Assembly: GCF_000422765.1 (NCBI RefSeq)
Contig: NZ_AUGR01000002.1
Location: forward strand, 62,001-126,000
Length of the DNA stretch: 64,000 bases
DNA from: Neptunomonas japonica DSM 18939
GTDB taxonomy: Bacteria > Pseudomonadota > Gammaproteobacteria > Pseudomonadales > Balneatricaceae
Direction of reading: 5' to 3'
Part shown: one piece after another, positions 21,789-32,853 of the stretch
Position numbering within the stretch: position 1 is the first letter of the stretch
Layout of the letters: the number at the start of each line of letters is the position of its first letter
Position numbers and translations under genes: made by a program
The notes under the pieces: generated by a model
Databases searched by the model: none
The model's input: the letters and a program-made list of their open reading frames with translations, nothing else
What the model was told of the DNA's origin: nothing

Positions 21789-22886
21789 ATGTTTCTTAAA
21801 TTAGTACCGCGTGCCGAACACTCCCGTAAGATGGCTTATTTATCCCCCTTGTTAGCCGGTGTTCTTACTTTGATTACCGGAGGCATCTTTTTTTACCTGC
21901 AGGGGCATGATCCTCTTTTTGCACTAAAAACGATGCTTTATACACCTATATCAGATACCTATGGTTTAGCAGAGCTGTGCGTGAAAACGGCACCTATATT
22001 ACTCTGTGCTATTGGTTTGGCCATCGTATTTAAGGCACAAGTGTGGAATATCGGTGCCGAAGGGCAGCTTTTGATTGGTGGGCTTACTGCCAGCGCGTTA
22101 GCTGTCAATATTATCGAAGTGGAAGCGGCGTGGGCTTTGCCGGCAGTGATGTTGGCGGGAATTGCTGGTGGTGCTCTATGGGCATTATTAGCGGCGTGGC
22201 TGAAAACCCACTTCAATGCGAATGAAATTCTAACAACCATCATGTTTAACTATATAGCGCTTAACTTACTTATATTCTCGGTGCATGGTCCGTTAAAAGA
22301 TCCTGATGGGTATAACTTTCCTGAATCTGCCATGTTCGGTGATGCTTCTTTATTACCAGTATTAGTAGAAGATACTCGGGTACACGCCGGTATCTTGTTT
22401 GCTTTGTTAGCGGTGGTGGTTATTTGGGTTTTATTAGCGAGAAGCTTTATCGGCTTTCAAATAAAGGTATTGGGACTAGATGCCAGTGCTGCAAGACTCG
22501 CCGGCTTTAAGGATAAAAAGCTTGTATGGATTGCTATGTTAATCAGTGGTGGTTTGGCAGGTCTTGCCGGTGCAGGTGAAGTAGCAGGCCCATTAGGGCA
22601 GCTAGTACCACAAATATCACCGGGTTATGGTTATGCCGCCATCATTGTGGCTTTTTTAGGGCGCTTACACCCCATAGGTATTTTGTTTGCTAGCCTGTTA
22701 ATGGCCCTCATTTATATGGGCGGAGAGATGGCTCAGATTGAGTTGAATATGCCGCTGGCTATTACCGGCTTGTTTCAAGGGATGCTGCTGTTTTACCTTC
22801 TCGCTTGTGATGTCTTAATTGGTTACAAAATTAAATTTCCTTGGTCGGGTATGGATACAGTGACAAGCCGTGTGGAGCAACAATAA
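21789..22886 (+). CDS. BMP-type purine/nucleoside ABC transporter, permease 1
   Basis: 365-aa integral membrane protein of the branched-chain amino acid/ribose permease superfamily (NupB/YufP-like), with about nine hydrophobic segments. Family features include NIGAEGQLLIGGL (about residues 86-98) and LKTHFNANEILTTIMFNYIA. The stop overlaps the start of permease 2 (TAATG), so the two are translated as a pair. It works with the ATPase upstream and the BMP-family binding protein at 25.9 kb. Confidence 0.9.
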   Translation: MFLKLVPRAEHSRKMAYLSPLLAGVLTLITGGIFFYLQGHDPLFALKTMLYTPISDTYGLAELCVKTAPILLCAIGLAIVFKAQVWNIGAEGQLLIGGLTASALAVNIIEVEAAWALPAVMLAGIAGGALWALLAAWLKTHFNANEILTTIMFNYIALNLLIFSVHGPLKDPDGYNFPESAMFGDASLLPVLVEDTRVHAGILFALLAVVVIWVLLARSFIGFQIKVLGLDASAARLAGFKDKKLVWIAMLISGGLAGLAGAGEVAGPLGQLVPQISPGYGYAAIIVAFLGRLHPIGILFASLLMALIYMGGEMAQIELNMPLAITGLFQGMLLFYLLACDVLIGYKIKFPWSGMDTVTSRVEQQ

Positions 22887-23812
22887 TGGATATTGATCTG
22901 ATTACGAATATTCTCTACGCCATGATACGCACAGGAACACCGCTGCTGATTGTAGCGCTGGGTGAAATGGTATGTGAAAAGAGCGGCGTGTTGAATCTAG
23001 GCCAAGAAGGCATGATGCTAATGGGCGCAGTGGCTGGGTTTATCGCGACATGGCTGACGGGCAATCTATTTTTTGGTTTTCTGATGGCAATTGTTGCTGG
23101 TGTAGTGATGTCGCAATTATTTGCCATGATAGCGCTGGGGCTTAATGCTAACCAAGTAGCGACAGGCCTAGCGTTGACTATTTTTGGAGGCGGCTTGTCG
23201 GCGTTTATTGGTTCAAGCTTTGTGGGTAAACCCATTGAAGGGTTGGAAGTGATTGCTATTCCTTTCCTTAGCGATATCCCTGTGATTGGTAAGATGTTAT
23301 TTGCTCAAGACTTAGTTGTTTACCTCTCTTTTGTCTTATTTGGCGTTATCTTTTGGTTTTTCCGCTCCAGCCGTACCGGCTTAATTGTAAAGGCTGTTGG
23401 AGAGAACCCGCATGCTGCTAATGCGATCGGTTTGCCTGTGATGCGTACGCGTTATTTGGCCGTAGGTTTTGGTGGTGCAATGGCGGGCTTAGCCGGAGGT
23501 TATCTATCACTGGCTTATACACCTCTGTGGGCTGAGAACATGACAGCTGGGCGCGGTTGGATTGCACTAGCATTGGTTGTTTTTGCTAGCTGGCGCACTG
23601 AGAGAATATTGCTGGGTGCTTATCTCTTTGGTTTAGCCAGTATTCTACATTTGGTAGCGCAAGGCTTAGGCTTTGCCGTCTCGCCAAACCTATTAGCGAT
23701 GCTACCTTATATTGCTACCGTGTTGGTGTTGGTAATGATGTCGCGCAACCAAGGGCGCAGTAAAATGTATGCGCCGATCTCTTTGGGCAAACCTTTTCAT
23801 GCGGGAGCTTAA
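22886..23812 (+). CDS. BMP-type purine/nucleoside ABC transporter, permease 2
   Basis: Second permease of the complex (NupC/YufQ-like). The start at 22886 (MDIDLITNILYAMIRTG, 308 aa) overlaps the stop of permease 1 and has GGAG upstream; a longer reading frame beginning at 22841 lies inside permease 1 and was not used. Family motif KSGVLNLGQEGMMLMGAVAG is at about residues 32-51. About eight to nine membrane helices. The deaminase gene follows 5 bp on. Confidence 0.9.
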   Translation: MDIDLITNILYAMIRTGTPLLIVALGEMVCEKSGVLNLGQEGMMLMGAVAGFIATWLTGNLFFGFLMAIVAGVVMSQLFAMIALGLNANQVATGLALTIFGGGLSAFIGSSFVGKPIEGLEVIAIPFLSDIPVIGKMLFAQDLVVYLSFVLFGVIFWFFRSSRTGLIVKAVGENPHAANAIGLPVMRTRYLAVGFGGAMAGLAGGYLSLAYTPLWAENMTAGRGWIALALVVFASWRTERILLGAYLFGLASILHLVAQGLGFAVSPNLLAMLPYIATVLVLVMMSRNQGRSKMYAPISLGKPFHAGA

Positions 23813-23817
23813 GATAG

Positions 23818-25185
23818 ATGGTTGAAAACAGCTCCCTGTGGATAAAAAATCCACTGGCCATTTTGTCGAACCCAGAAAACGATGCACGCGGCGGCATTGT
23901 TGTTTCAGACGATAAAATTATTGAGCTGGTAGCTGTAGGGGAAATGCCCTCTCAGCCATGTGATCAGGTTTATGATGCCAGCCGACATGTCATACTGCCG
24001 GGGCTGATTAATACTCATCATCACTTTTACCAGACACTGACTCGCGCCTATCCTGGTGCGTTGAATAAAGAACTGTTTCCCTGGTTAAAGACACTCTACC
24101 CCCTGTGGGCAGGCTTAGAGCCTGAGATGTTAGCTTCTGCCAGCCGCTTGGCGCTAACAGAGTTGATGCTATCGGGTTGTACATTGGCAGCAGATCATCA
24201 TTACCTGTTTCCTGACGGTATGGAAAACGCCATTGATGTACAGGTGGCTGAGGCTGAAAAGCTGGGCATACGGGCGATGTTGACGCGTGGTTCGATGAGC
24301 CTGGGTGAGAAAGATGGTGGCTTACCACCACAAACAACGGTTCAGAGTGAAGAACAAATACTGAGTGATAGTGAGCGGCTTATCCAGCGTTATCACCAAC
24401 GTGGTGAAGGCGCCATGATTCAAATAGCACTGGCCCCCTGTTCACCTTTTTCCGTAACGCCAGAGATTATGAAATCAAGTGCATTGCTAGCACAATGTCA
24501 TGATGTGCGTCTGCACACTCACTTAGCTGAAACCATCGATGAAGAAACATTCTGCTTGCAACGTTTTGGTATGCGCACTGTTGATTATCTTGAGAGCGTA
24601 GGCTGGTTATCGTCACGCACCTGGTTAGCACATGGTATTCACTTTGATGATGAAGAGATTCGTCGTTTAGGTCAGGCGGGTGTGGGTGTATGCCACTGCC
24701 CTACCTCTAACATGATGCTGGCATCAGGTATTGCTCGCACAAAAGAGTTAGAAGCGGCGGGTGTACCCGTTGGCTTAGGCGTGGATGGGTCGGCATCAAA
24801 TGATGGATCCAATATGATTCAGGAAGTTCGTCAGGCTTTGTATCTACAGCGCTTACGTTATGGGTCATCGGCTGTAACGCATTTTGATGCATATCGCTGG
24901 GCTACACAGGGCTCTGCTACTGTCTTAGGGCGAAGTGATGTAGGAGAAATAGCACGGAGTAAGCAGGCAGATTTGGCAATGTTTAAGTTAGATGAGCTAC
25001 GTTTTTCAGGCAGTCATGACTCATTAGCAGCCTTACTACTTTGTGGTGCTGAAAAAGCTGACCGCGTTATGATCGCTGGGCGCTGGACTGTCGAAGATGG
25101 TGAAGTGCCAGGTGTTGATAGACAGGCGCTAATCGCTGAGCACAGCGCCTTAGCCAACAAGCTGGCGGCTAAGCTGTCGCACTAG
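23818..25185 (+). CDS. 8-oxoguanine deaminase (amidohydrolase family)
   Basis: Probably deaminates 8-oxoguanine to urate. The 455-aa metal-dependent amidohydrolase has the HxH metal motif in INTHHHFYQTLTRAYPGA (about residues 65-82), the third histidine in HTHLAETIDEETF, and the metal aspartate in GLGVDGSASNDGSNM. The sequence resembles the P. aeruginosa enzyme Pa0142 as I recall it; guanine deaminase and triazine-hydrolase (TrzN) relatives share the fold. Production of urate would explain the nearby urate hydroxylase PuuD. It is the fourth gene of the ABC operon, 5 bp after permease 2. Confidence 0.82.
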   Translation: MVENSSLWIKNPLAILSNPENDARGGIVVSDDKIIELVAVGEMPSQPCDQVYDASRHVILPGLINTHHHFYQTLTRAYPGALNKELFPWLKTLYPLWAGLEPEMLASASRLALTELMLSGCTLAADHHYLFPDGMENAIDVQVAEAEKLGIRAMLTRGSMSLGEKDGGLPPQTTVQSEEQILSDSERLIQRYHQRGEGAMIQIALAPCSPFSVTPEIMKSSALLAQCHDVRLHTHLAETIDEETFCLQRFGMRTVDYLESVGWLSSRTWLAHGIHFDDEEIRRLGQAGVGVCHCPTSNMMLASGIARTKELEAAGVPVGLGVDGSASNDGSNMIQEVRQALYLQRLRYGSSAVTHFDAYRWATQGSATVLGRSDVGEIARSKQADLAMFKLDELRFSGSHDSLAALLLCGAEKADRVMIAGRWTVEDGEVPGVDRQALIAEHSALANKLAAKLSH

Positions 25186-25295
25186 AATACTTTTACACTA
25201 GAAAAACCTGACTATTAGGTTATGATTTCTGACAATGTCATGTCTTGTTATTTTTTTGTAAGACATGTGAAGCTTTGATTGATGAGGAATATTTG

Positions 25296-25805
25296 ATGGG
25301 ACAGTCGCCATACAGTAAAGATTTTCCAGTAACTTGGGAGGAGCTGCATCGTAACTCCCGCGCGCTATCATGGCGATTGCTGGAACTAGGCCCGTGGAAA
25401 GGTATTATCGCCATCACTCGTGGAGGTTTAGTGCCTGCTGCTATTCTAGCTCGTGAGCTAGATATCCGTTTGATCGATACCGTATGCGTTACCAGCTATG
25501 GTGTTAACGACGAAGGCGATGCAGCAATGCACCAGGGAGAGCTGAACATTCTTAAAAGTGTCGAAGGCGATGGTGAAGGCTTTTTGCTGGTAGATGACCT
25601 CGTTGACACGGGTAAAACCGCTCGGTGTGTACGTGAAATGCTACCTAAAGCACATTTCGTAACCTTATATGCTAAGCCTGCTGGTAGGCCTTTGGTTGAT
25701 ACGTATGCGATGGAAGTCAGTCAGGATACCTGGATTAGATTCCCGTGGGATATGGAGTACACCTTCTCAACGCCGTTAGCTGATAGAACAAACAACCCGG
25801 GCTGA
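25296..25805 (+). CDS. gpt: Xanthine phosphoribosyltransferase
   Basis: Transfers phosphoribose from PRPP to xanthine or guanine for salvage. The 169-aa protein has the PRPP-binding motif [14 protein letters not shown] (about residues 93-106) and the N-terminal [20 protein letters not shown]. coli Gpt has 152 residues. I start at ATG 25296 ([10 protein letters not shown]) with GAGGA upstream; the frame is open back to 25245 but that extension has no ribosome site. The 110-bp gap from the deaminase contains a small AACCTGA/TTAGGTT hairpin, so a separate promoter is possible. Confidence 0.9.
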   Translation: MGQSPYSKDFPVTWEELHRNSRALSWRLLELGPWKGIIAITRGGLVPAAILARELDIRLIDTVCVTSYGVNDEGDAAMHQGELNILKSVEGDGEGFLLVDDLVDTGKTARCVREMLPKAHFVTLYAKPAGRPLVDTYAMEVSQDTWIRFPWDMEYTFSTPLADRTNNPG

Positions 25806-25850
25806 GCGTTTTAGCCAATAATAAAAAGTATTTTAACGAGGATTTCCGTA

Positions 25851-28018
<2,168 letters not shown>

Positions 28019-28094
28019 GTTTAGACGCGCTATTCCTTTTACTTAGGTTTAGTATATGCCCTCCTACTAAACCATTATCTGCGGCAGTCGTGCT

Positions 28095-29075
28095 ATGAAT
28101 AAACAGCCATTTTTTGAATTAAAGCCCGATACCGTTTTGTACGCTGTAGAGTCTCTTGGCTACTTAAGCGATGGACGTATCATGGCGCTCAATAGCTATG
28201 AAAACCGCGTCTATCAGGTGGGTATTGATGAGAAGACACCGCTTATTGCTAAGTTTTATCGCCCCCAACGTTGGAGTGATGAGCAGATACTAGAAGAACA
28301 TCAGTATATGTATGAGCTGGTGGATCAAGAGCTATCTGTTGTCGCTCCGATGAAAAATGCCAATGGCGATAGCTTGTTTCGTTACGAAGATTTTCGCTTT
28401 TCCCTATTTGAACGTCGCGGTGGGCGTGCTCCAGAACTAGATGATCCTGAACATCAGTTTCAATTGGGGCGTACTATCGGTCGGATACATCAAGTCGGCC
28501 AGTCTCATGATTTTATCCACAGGCCTACTATGGATATTCAAAGCTATGGAATCGACAGTGCCGATTTTATTAGTCGAGAATTTATCCCCAGCTCGTTAAA
28601 AAATGCGTATGACAGTCTTACATCGGATCTTCTACGTGAGATTGATGCTGCTTTTAAACGTGCAGGAGACGTGAAGTTGATACGCGTGCACGGTGACTGC
28701 CATGCGGGAAATATTTTATGGCGTGATGATACGCCACACTTTGTGGACTTTGACGATGCGCGTATGGCGCCGGCTATCCAAGATTTGTGGATGTTTTTAA
28801 CCGGAGATCGGCATCAGCAACAGTTACAGGTCGGTGAAGTGATAGAAGGCTACAATGAGTTCGCTGACTTTGACCCCCGCGAATTACATCTAGTTGAGGC
28901 GCTACGAACGCTACGGATGATGTACTACGCTGCATGGATTGCGAGGCGTTGGGATGACCCTGCCTTTCCTCATAATTTCTCTTGGTTTAATACAGAGCGT
29001 TACTGGGGTGAGCATCTATTACAGCTACGAGAGCAGTTCTTTGCATTGCAGCAACCCGTATTGAAACTATTGTGA
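28095..29075 (+). CDS. srkA: Stress response serine/threonine kinase, YihE type
   Basis: 326-aa APH-fold protein kinase that in E. coli protects against programmed cell death under envelope and oxidative stress. Kinase features include the catalytic loop RVHGDCHAGNILW (about residues 197-209) and the metal-binding HFVDFDDARMAPAIQDLW. The N-terminal region (LNSYENRVYQVG) replaces a canonical glycine-rich loop, as usual in the family. In E. coli it neighbours dsbA; here it follows the purine genes, and no dsbA is present. Confidence 0.92.
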   Translation: MNKQPFFELKPDTVLYAVESLGYLSDGRIMALNSYENRVYQVGIDEKTPLIAKFYRPQRWSDEQILEEHQYMYELVDQELSVVAPMKNANGDSLFRYEDFRFSLFERRGGRAPELDDPEHQFQLGRTIGRIHQVGQSHDFIHRPTMDIQSYGIDSADFISREFIPSSLKNAYDSLTSDLLREIDAAFKRAGDVKLIRVHGDCHAGNILWRDDTPHFVDFDDARMAPAIQDLWMFLTGDRHQQQLQVGEVIEGYNEFADFDPRELHLVEALRTLRMMYYAAWIARRWDDPAFPHNFSWFNTERYWGEHLLQLREQFFALQQPVLKLL

Positions 29076-29109
29076 TATCCGCATATTGAGACCGCTCTTG
29101 AGGTAATGA

Positions 29110-30453
29110 ATGTCTAATCATCAGGCGAGCAGTCAACCTAGTAGCCCTGTCCATGTGTGTGTGGCAGGCATTACGCTGTATTTAATGATATTGCTTTCAG
29201 TTGTAAACGGGCTCAGTGGTGCTGTTCCTAGCTGGTGGGCGGGTGTCGCAGGTTGGTTGGCTGCGTTGTTGCTATTACGCCGTGTACGTAGGATGCAACT
29301 CCTGCAGTCTGGCCTGATGCTGCTGGTGGGTGTTAGCTGCTTGTTATGGAGCTTTGCACACAGTGAAGCGGTGCTATGGTTAAAAGCGTTGAGCGCCAAT
29401 CAAGCTCTTGTAACTATGTTAGCAGCGGTAAGTTTTTTGCGTTTGATAGCTGCTTCTTCGATGAGTGAAAGCCACAGCGAACCACAAGGTAAAAGTGCTT
29501 TCTGGAAAACGTTACTAGGCGTTCATTTTTTTGGATCAATTATTAACCTGTCTGCAATGATGATTATGGCGGAACGCCTTAATCAAAAGCAGTCTTTAAC
29601 CATGACACAGGCAGCGACTCTTTCGCGTGGCTTTGGTACGGCGGCACTCTGGTCGCCTTTTTTTGCCGCAATGGGGGTGGCACTTACTAACGCGCCTGGA
29701 GCACATTTATTTGTGTTAGCCATTGCCGGCTTACCCATTGCTGGGGTTGCTTTGTGGCTGGCAGGAACAGACATTACTAAAGAGATAGAAGTAGAGGAGT
29801 TTAAAGGTTATCCACTAGACTTATCGGCCCTGTGGATGCCTACACTGTTGGCTATCTCTATTATGGCCTGTCATTTTTTACTGCCTTTGGTACCTGTACT
29901 TACACTGATCTCTTTCTTATCGATCTTATTACCGTTTGTTGTACTGGTTTTTAAAAAGTCCGCTATCGGAGAAAAGCCCCCGACAGGCTTGCCTGTGTAT
30001 AAACACCACATTCTTAATGTTATCCCCAATATTGGTTCGGAATTATTACTATTTCTGGCTGCTGGCGTTCTCGCAGTAGGTATTGGTTCTGTGATGACAT
30101 CGGCTGATTTAACACTTGGCTTTACCAGTTTTGGTGCATGGCAAGCCAGTGGTCTGTTGATAATATCTGTGGTTTTGGCGATTGTTGGTGTACATCCTGT
30201 TATTACTGTTGCTACGGCGGGTGGCTTGCTCGCAAACATTAATGTTGCACCTGACTTATTGGCGATGACATTTTTGATGTGTTGGTCTGGTGGGGTGATA
30301 GCGTCCCCGTTATCTGGGATGCATCTGACGCTCTCTGGTCGCTTTAATATCAGTAATTTTCAGCTGTTCATGCGTAATCGACGTTTTTCAGTCAAGTTTT
30401 TGCTTTTACAAATTAGTTTTTTACATCTTTATAACGCGCTCGGCGTGCTATAA
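29110..30453 (+). CDS. Polytopic membrane protein, possible ion-transporter superfamily member
   Basis: 447 aa with about eleven or twelve hydrophobic segments, split by a polar loop near residues 220-235 (TDITKEIEVEEF) and another near 290-300. Two halves share repeat-like features: TLSRGFGTAALWSPFFAAMG in the first and GGVIASPLSGMHLTLSGRFN in the second. These Ser/Gly/Pro-rich re-entrant stretches recall the SLC13/ArsB/GntP-type ion transporter superfamily. I do not recognise the family and cannot name a substrate. It lies 34 bp after srkA in the same direction. Confidence 0.6.
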   Translation: MSNHQASSQPSSPVHVCVAGITLYLMILLSVVNGLSGAVPSWWAGVAGWLAALLLLRRVRRMQLLQSGLMLLVGVSCLLWSFAHSEAVLWLKALSANQALVTMLAAVSFLRLIAASSMSESHSEPQGKSAFWKTLLGVHFFGSIINLSAMMIMAERLNQKQSLTMTQAATLSRGFGTAALWSPFFAAMGVALTNAPGAHLFVLAIAGLPIAGVALWLAGTDITKEIEVEEFKGYPLDLSALWMPTLLAISIMACHFLLPLVPVLTLISFLSILLPFVVLVFKKSAIGEKPPTGLPVYKHHILNVIPNIGSELLLFLAAGVLAVGIGSVMTSADLTLGFTSFGAWQASGLLIISVVLAIVGVHPVITVATAGGLLANINVAPDLLAMTFLMCWSGGVIASPLSGMHLTLSGRFNISNFQLFMRNRRFSVKFLLLQISFLHLYNALGVL

Positions 30454-30531
30454 CTCTTAAATATCTACTTTCTCTATTCACCTTAGCTATTTATCTCAAT
30501 GCTTTTTTTGACAGTATAAGAGGCCAATGTC

Positions 30532-31374
30532 ATGAGTGATTCGTCAAACTATACGCCACCCAAGGTCTGGACTATGGAAGCACCCAGTGGTGGGGAGTTC
30601 GCTAATATCAATCGTCCGGTTGCCGGTGCAACTCATACTAAGGAGCTGCCTGTGGGTAAGCATCCTTTGCAGCTTTATTCTCTTGCGACGCCTAATGGTA
30701 TGAAGGCAACCATTATGCTGGAAGAGCTATTAGCACTTGGATATAAAGATGCAGAGTACGATGCTTGGTTGATCCGTATTACGGAGGGGGATCAGTTCTC
30801 AAGTGGTTTTGTTGAGGTTAATCCTAATTCTAAAATCCCTGCGCTTGTGGATAACAGTACCGAAAAGGCAACGCGCGTTTTTGAGTCGGGTTCTATTTTG
30901 TTTTATCTCGCTGAAAAGTTTGATGCGCTACTGCCTAAGTTGATAGCCGACAGGACTGAAGTGATGAACTGGCTGTTTTGGCAGATGGGCTCTGCGCCCT
31001 ATCTTGGAGGTGGTTTCGGGCATTTTTACGCCTATGCCCCCGAGAAGTTTGAGTACCCGATTGATCGTTTTACCATGGAAACTAAGCGTCAATTAGATGT
31101 GCTTGACCGCGCATTGGCTGAGCGCCCGTATATTGCAGGAGACGAATACAGCATTGCTGATATTGCTATCTGGCCTTGGTATGGGGGCTTAGTGCTGGGG
31201 CACCTCTATGATGCTGGAGAGTTTCTATCCGTACATGAATATACACATGTGCAGCGCTGGGCGAATGATATTGCTAAGCGCCCTGCTGTTATTCGTGGTC
31301 GCAAGGTCAACCGCACCTGGGGCGAAGAAGCTGATCAGGTACCTGAACGCCACAAAGGTGCTGACCTAGATTAG
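30532..31374 (+). CDS. yghU: Glutathione-dependent disulfide-bond oxidoreductase (GST family)
   Basis: 280-aa member of the YghU/YfcG group of glutathione transferases, which reduce disulfides with two bound glutathiones and have little classical GST activity. The thioredoxin-like N-domain begins LQLYSLATPNGMKATIML (about residues 44-61) and ends with the NSKIPALVD and ESGSILFYLAEKF glutathione-binding stretches. The helical C-domain has YSIADIAIWPW. AGAGG lies 8 nt before the ATG. It converges with mnmE across 41 bp. Confidence 0.93.
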   Translation: MSDSSNYTPPKVWTMEAPSGGEFANINRPVAGATHTKELPVGKHPLQLYSLATPNGMKATIMLEELLALGYKDAEYDAWLIRITEGDQFSSGFVEVNPNSKIPALVDNSTEKATRVFESGSILFYLAEKFDALLPKLIADRTEVMNWLFWQMGSAPYLGGGFGHFYAYAPEKFEYPIDRFTMETKRQLDVLDRALAERPYIAGDEYSIADIAIWPWYGGLVLGHLYDAGEFLSVHEYTHVQRWANDIAKRPAVIRGRKVNRTWGEEADQVPERHKGADLD

Positions 31375-31415
31375 ATGTTGTTTACTGGTTGATTAGCTTT
31401 GGATGAGAAGGAAGA

Positions 31416-32783
31416 CTATTTTCCAATACAGAAGCTGGAAAAGATTCTTCCTAATAAATCATCATTGCTGAATTGGCCGGTAATCTCTCCTAAGGCTTGC
31501 TGAGCTTGCCTTAGGTCTTCAGCGAGTAGTTCACCTGCACCGTTGTGGATAAGTTGATCTCGACCAGTTTCAAGCAGTTGTGAAGCAGTATTGAGTGCTT
31601 CAAGATGGCGACGACGAGCTAAAAAACCGCCTTCAGTTGTGGCTTGGTAGCCCATACAGGTCTTAAGGTGGTCACGAAGCGTCTCTATGCCCTCTCCCGC
31701 TTTAGCTGAGAGATTGATTAGCGTATGGCCGTGTACCTCTTGTAGGCCAAACCCTTCGCCGCTCAAGTCGGATTTATTACGGATAACCGTGATTTTACTT
31801 TGATCTTGTAGCTGATCGACAAACTCAGGCCAAATTTGATGGGGATCATCAGCATGTGTCTTTGTACTATCGACCATCAATAGCACTCTGTCTGCTTTGT
31901 GAATCTCTTCCCAGGCGCGGCTAATACCAATACGTTCAACTTCGTCGGGGGCGTCACGTAAACCTGCGGTATCGATAATATGTAGCGGCATGCCATCAAT
32001 GTGGATATGTTCACGTAACACGTCACGTGTTGTCCCGGCAATATCGGTCACAATGGCGGTTTCTCTTCCTGCTAGTGCATTTAGCAGGCTAGATTTGCCC
32101 GCATTGGGGCGTCCTGCAATCACAACACTCATCCCTTCACGAATCAAACTCCCCTGCTTCGCTTCACTCAATACAGCAGCGAGGTTGGCAATAATGCCGT
32201 GCAGGTCAGAGAGCACTTTTCCGTCTGCCAGAAAATCGATCTCTTCTTCGGGAAAGTCGATAGCCGCTTCAACATAGATACGTAACTGGATAAGTGATTC
32301 TACGAGCGTGTCGATTCGCCGAGAAAACTCTCCTTGTAAGGAACGTAAAGCACAGCGTGCAGCTTGTTGTGATGAGCTGTCGATAAGGTCTGCGATAGCT
32401 TCTGCTTGGGCGAGGTCGAGTTTGTCGTTTAAAAAAGCACGTTCAGAAAACTCACCAGGTCTGGCAAGCCTGGCACCAAGTGATTGTACTCGCTGTAGCA
32501 GGAAGTCCATCACTACAGGGCCGCCGTGGCCTTGTAGCTCTAAAATGTCTTCACCGGTAAACGAATTAGGGCCAGGGAAATAAAGCGCTATCCCCTCGTC
32601 CAGCTCGTTTTCTTGTGCATCTTTAAATGCCCCGTAATGTGCATAACGGGGTTTAGGTAAGTAGCCAAGAACCTGCTTTGCAATTTCTGCAGCCTTGGGG
32701 CCTGATACACGAATAATTCCCACACCTCCACGCCCGGGAGCGGTGGCTTGTGCAGCAATGGTTTCTTGAGATATCAGGCTCAT
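31416..32783 (-). CDS. mnmE: tRNA uridine-5-carboxymethylaminomethyl modification GTPase
   Basis: Partner of MnmG in U34 modification. The 455-aa protein has the N-terminal tetrahydrofolate-binding domain ([13 protein letters not shown]), a helical domain, and an inserted GTPase domain: G1 [12 protein letters not shown] (about residues 223-234), G3 DTAGLRDA, G4 NKSD. It ends in the conserved FCIGK with the Cys of the family. The gene lies 70 bp after yidC, with a strong hairpin terminator in between, so it needs read-through or its own promoter. Confidence 0.97.
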   Translation of the reverse strand: MSLISQETIAAQATAPGRGGVGIIRVSGPKAAEIAKQVLGYLPKPRYAHYGAFKDAQENELDEGIALYFPGPNSFTGEDILELQGHGGPVVMDFLLQRVQSLGARLARPGEFSERAFLNDKLDLAQAEAIADLIDSSSQQAARCALRSLQGEFSRRIDTLVESLIQLRIYVEAAIDFPEEEIDFLADGKVLSDLHGIIANLAAVLSEAKQGSLIREGMSVVIAGRPNAGKSSLLNALAGRETAIVTDIAGTTRDVLREHIHIDGMPLHIIDTAGLRDAPDEVERIGISRAWEEIHKADRVLLMVDSTKTHADDPHQIWPEFVDQLQDQSKITVIRNKSDLSGEGFGLQEVHGHTLINLSAKAGEGIETLRDHLKTCMGYQATTEGGFLARRRHLEALNTASQLLETGRDQLIHNGAGELLAEDLRQAQQALGEITGQFSNDDLLGRIFSSFCIGK

Positions 32784-32810
32784 AGGTACTCCGTTTTTCT
32801 TGCAGCATTG

Positions 32811-32838
32811 AAAAAGGCTCCCTCAGGAGCCTTTTTTT
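32811..32838. terminator. Strong hairpin terminator between yidC and mnmE
   Basis: Eleven-bp stem AAAAAGGCTCC / GGAGCCTTTTT with a CTCA loop and T or A runs on each side, so it can work in both directions. On the minus strand it sits after yidC and only 28 bp before the mnmE start. Confidence 0.85.
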
Positions 32839-32853
32839 GTACGTGACGTTATC

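Noticed and set aside
22841-22885. N-terminal extension of permease 2
   Set aside because: It lies wholly inside permease 1; the TAATG overlap with GGAG upstream marks the real start.
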